NCBI GenBank assembly: GCA_964035575.1
Contig: OZ037834.1
Coordinates: forward strand, 2,077,598 to 2,141,597
Length of the DNA: 64,000 nucleotides
Reading direction: 5' to 3'
Source of the DNA: Rhynchopus sp. YZ270_cl-10
Lineage: Eukaryota; Euglenozoa; Diplonemea; Diplonemida; Diplonemidae
Below the pieces are notes generated by a model that worked only from the letters and a program-made list of their open reading frames with translations, searched no databases and was not told where the DNA came from. The translations under genes and the position numbers were made by a program. Shown here piece by piece: positions 62,441 through 64,000 of the stretch. How positions within the stretch are numbered: position 1 is the first letter of the stretch; each line of letters begins with the position of its first letter.

Positions 62441-63412
62441 GGGGGTGAAATGGCCAAAAAATCGAACTTTTTCGCCTGGGTGCCAAAAAAGGCACCAAAC
62501 CAGAAAATATGTCCCTTGAGACCCCAAAAATCGAATTCCGCCCGGTTTTGAGCACTTTTGACCACTTCTGACCGACTTTTTTGCATTTTTTAAAAAGTGA
62601 CCACCAACTTGTACCTGCCCACCCCCCCGTAGGTAGAGCAACTCACATATCCATCAGCCTCAGTGTTAGCCAGGGGCCAGAAAAGCCCCCAAAGCCACAT
62701 ATTTCCACCCCAGAACCTATCCCGAGGGGTACCCAGGTGGTTTCGGGGTGTTTAGGGGACTTCGTGGAACTTAGAACCATGTTTCAAAAAGGGTACAAGG
62801 ACGTGGTCCCTTGGGAGGGCAAGCCCTTGGTACGAGTTGCTGGACACTTTTTGAAACATGGTTCTAAGTTCCACGAAGTCCCCTAAACACCCCGAAACCA
62901 CCTGGGTACCCCTCGGGATAGGTTCTGGGGTGGAAATATGTGGCTTTGGGGGCTTTTCTGGCCCCTGGCTCACACTGAGGCGTGATGGATATGTGAGTTG
63001 CTCAACCTACGGGGGGTGGGCAGGTACAAGTACTGTAGGCGCTTTTTTAAAATTGCATTTCAGGCATCATATGAGTGTTTCTGTGTCAAAACTGGGGCGC
63101 TGGTGCGTTTTTTGGGTCCCCTAGGTGGTTTGGTATGGTTTTCGGGGACTTCTGAGGTTCTGATGATCAAAATCGGAAAAATTGCATATCGAGTACAGTG
63201 ACCGGGGGGTGGGCAGGTACAAGTTGGTGGTCACTTTTTAAAAAATGCAAAAAAGTCGCTCAGAAGTGGTCAAAAGTGCTCAAAACCGGGCGGAATTCGA
63301 TTTTTGGGGTCCAAATGGGCCTATGGTGTGGTTTTTTTGACCTCAGGGGGAGTTTCCCAATTTATTGCCTACTTCACGTTTTTTGACAGCTTAAGATACC
63401 CCCTACCCCCCC
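62441..63412. mobile_element. Foldback element related to 47024-48217
   Basis: 62480-62860 is mirrored by 62830-63300 (GAATTCCGCCCGGTTTTGAG, GTACCTGCCCACCCCC, TTGAAACATGGTTCTAAG). The right end runs into GATACCCCCTACCCCCCCCC. The outer left arm is disturbed by the 3-kb element. The middle of the right half also contains the TCAGGCATCATATGAGTG arm seen in the 47-48 kb copy. Confidence 0.7.
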
Positions 63413-63424
63413 CCTAGGCATAGG

Positions 63425-63600
63425 TGCCCGCCGAGTCGTTTTTGGGCGAGTTGTCGGAACTTTACGATTTCACCTAACAACTCGCCCAAAAACTCGGACA
63501 ACTCGGCCACAACTCGCCCTATACTCGGCACAACTCGCCCTATACTCGGCACAACTCGGCCACAACTCGGCCACAACTCGCCCATTTTTACAGGCAAAAA
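63425..63600. repeat. ACTCGGCC / ACTCGCCC array
   Basis: About ten heptamer to octamer units in both orientations (GGGCGAGT, ACTCGCCC, ACTCGGCC). Probably the subterminal array of another element, related to the cluster at 3045-3115. Confidence 0.6.
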
Positions 63601-64000
63601 CATACAGGGATGGGAGGTGACGTTGTAAGGTTACACACATGTAACGTTGGTACAACACATAATCTCAAGAAAAACAACCAGGGCTAAGGCCAAACGCCAC
63701 TCATTACATGCACCTTGTCATATGACTAGTCATAGGTGGTAACTAGGTCGTGGTGGTCCATGGGCCACCGTGCACACTCACGGTTTTTGGTAATTGCTGG
63801 GGGGAATGGGATATACTCCGTACATGGATACCCACACAGAACACACGGTTCCCCAGACATCTGTCAGGCAATCACTGATTCACTTCACACAGGTCGGGCA
63901 GGCGCTGCCTGCCCATCCTCTTTTCCTGTCTGCTATCGATTCCAGGTTCATAATGTTCACACGTTTAGTCAAAATGCTTTGGGCGACGACTTCCTTTGGG
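63601..64000. other. Window end, nothing recognised
   Basis: Mixed-composition DNA without a long frame or clear repeat. Confidence 0.4.

Overview
The window is nuclear DNA of a microbial eukaryote that I cannot assign to a lineage. It uses the standard genetic code, since TAA, TAG and TGA all end long frames. It has short cis-spliced introns (44-313 nt) with mostly GTATGY donors, and a clear spliceosomal SmD2 gene. Secreted and membrane proteins rich in EGF-like and PAN-like cysteine modules, a receptor with a cyclase-like domain, a Crinkler/RHS-type NTPase and many DNA transposons suggest a free-living or parasitic protist. No rRNA, tRNA or organelle gene was recognised.

Layout. 1-593: 3' end of an EGF-repeat surface protein. 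594-5955: gene-free, with a 2.65-kb terminal-inverted-repeat (TIR) element (1110-3763). 5956-12471: a giant 2.1-kaa EGF-repeat membrane protein, paralogous to the first. 12472-23060: a 10.6-kb gene-poor stretch holding several MITEs (Harbinger-like, piggyBac-like, foldback), tandem repeats and many copies of small hairpin families. 23061-23904: SmD2. 25289-43268: a gene-rich block, all on the plus strand: an unknown 784-aa protein, a secreted Cys protein, an acylated TPR protein, a two-TM (mitochondrial-looking) protein, a 1589-aa RS/PDZ scaffold and a 560-aa unknown. 44580-48217: a decayed hAT transposon and a composite foldback element. 48393-54291: a spliced 42-aa Cys protein, the Crinkler/RHS-type NTPase, a chimeric duplicate stitched from two genes of the gene-rich block, and the cyclase-like receptor. 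54798-64000: a stack of elements: an apparently intact spliced hAT transposon, a large perfect foldback, a 3-kb TIR element with a tyrosine-recombinase fossil, and another foldback.

Most notable: (i) three families of short dispersed hairpins (called A, B and C here), all read on the plus strand, often followed by T-runs, with compensatory stem changes that point to RNA structure; (ii) an in-frame chimera at 51.2-52.1 kb, about 99% identical to parts of two genes 7 kb apart; (iii) elements stacked at poly(C)/TTAGGGG junctions, with hAT elements inserted exactly at those junctions.

The genes form no obvious pathway. The shared themes are cell surface and signalling (EGF/PAN proteins, cyclase-like receptor, acylated TPR protein, PDZ scaffold) set in transposon-rich intergenic DNA.
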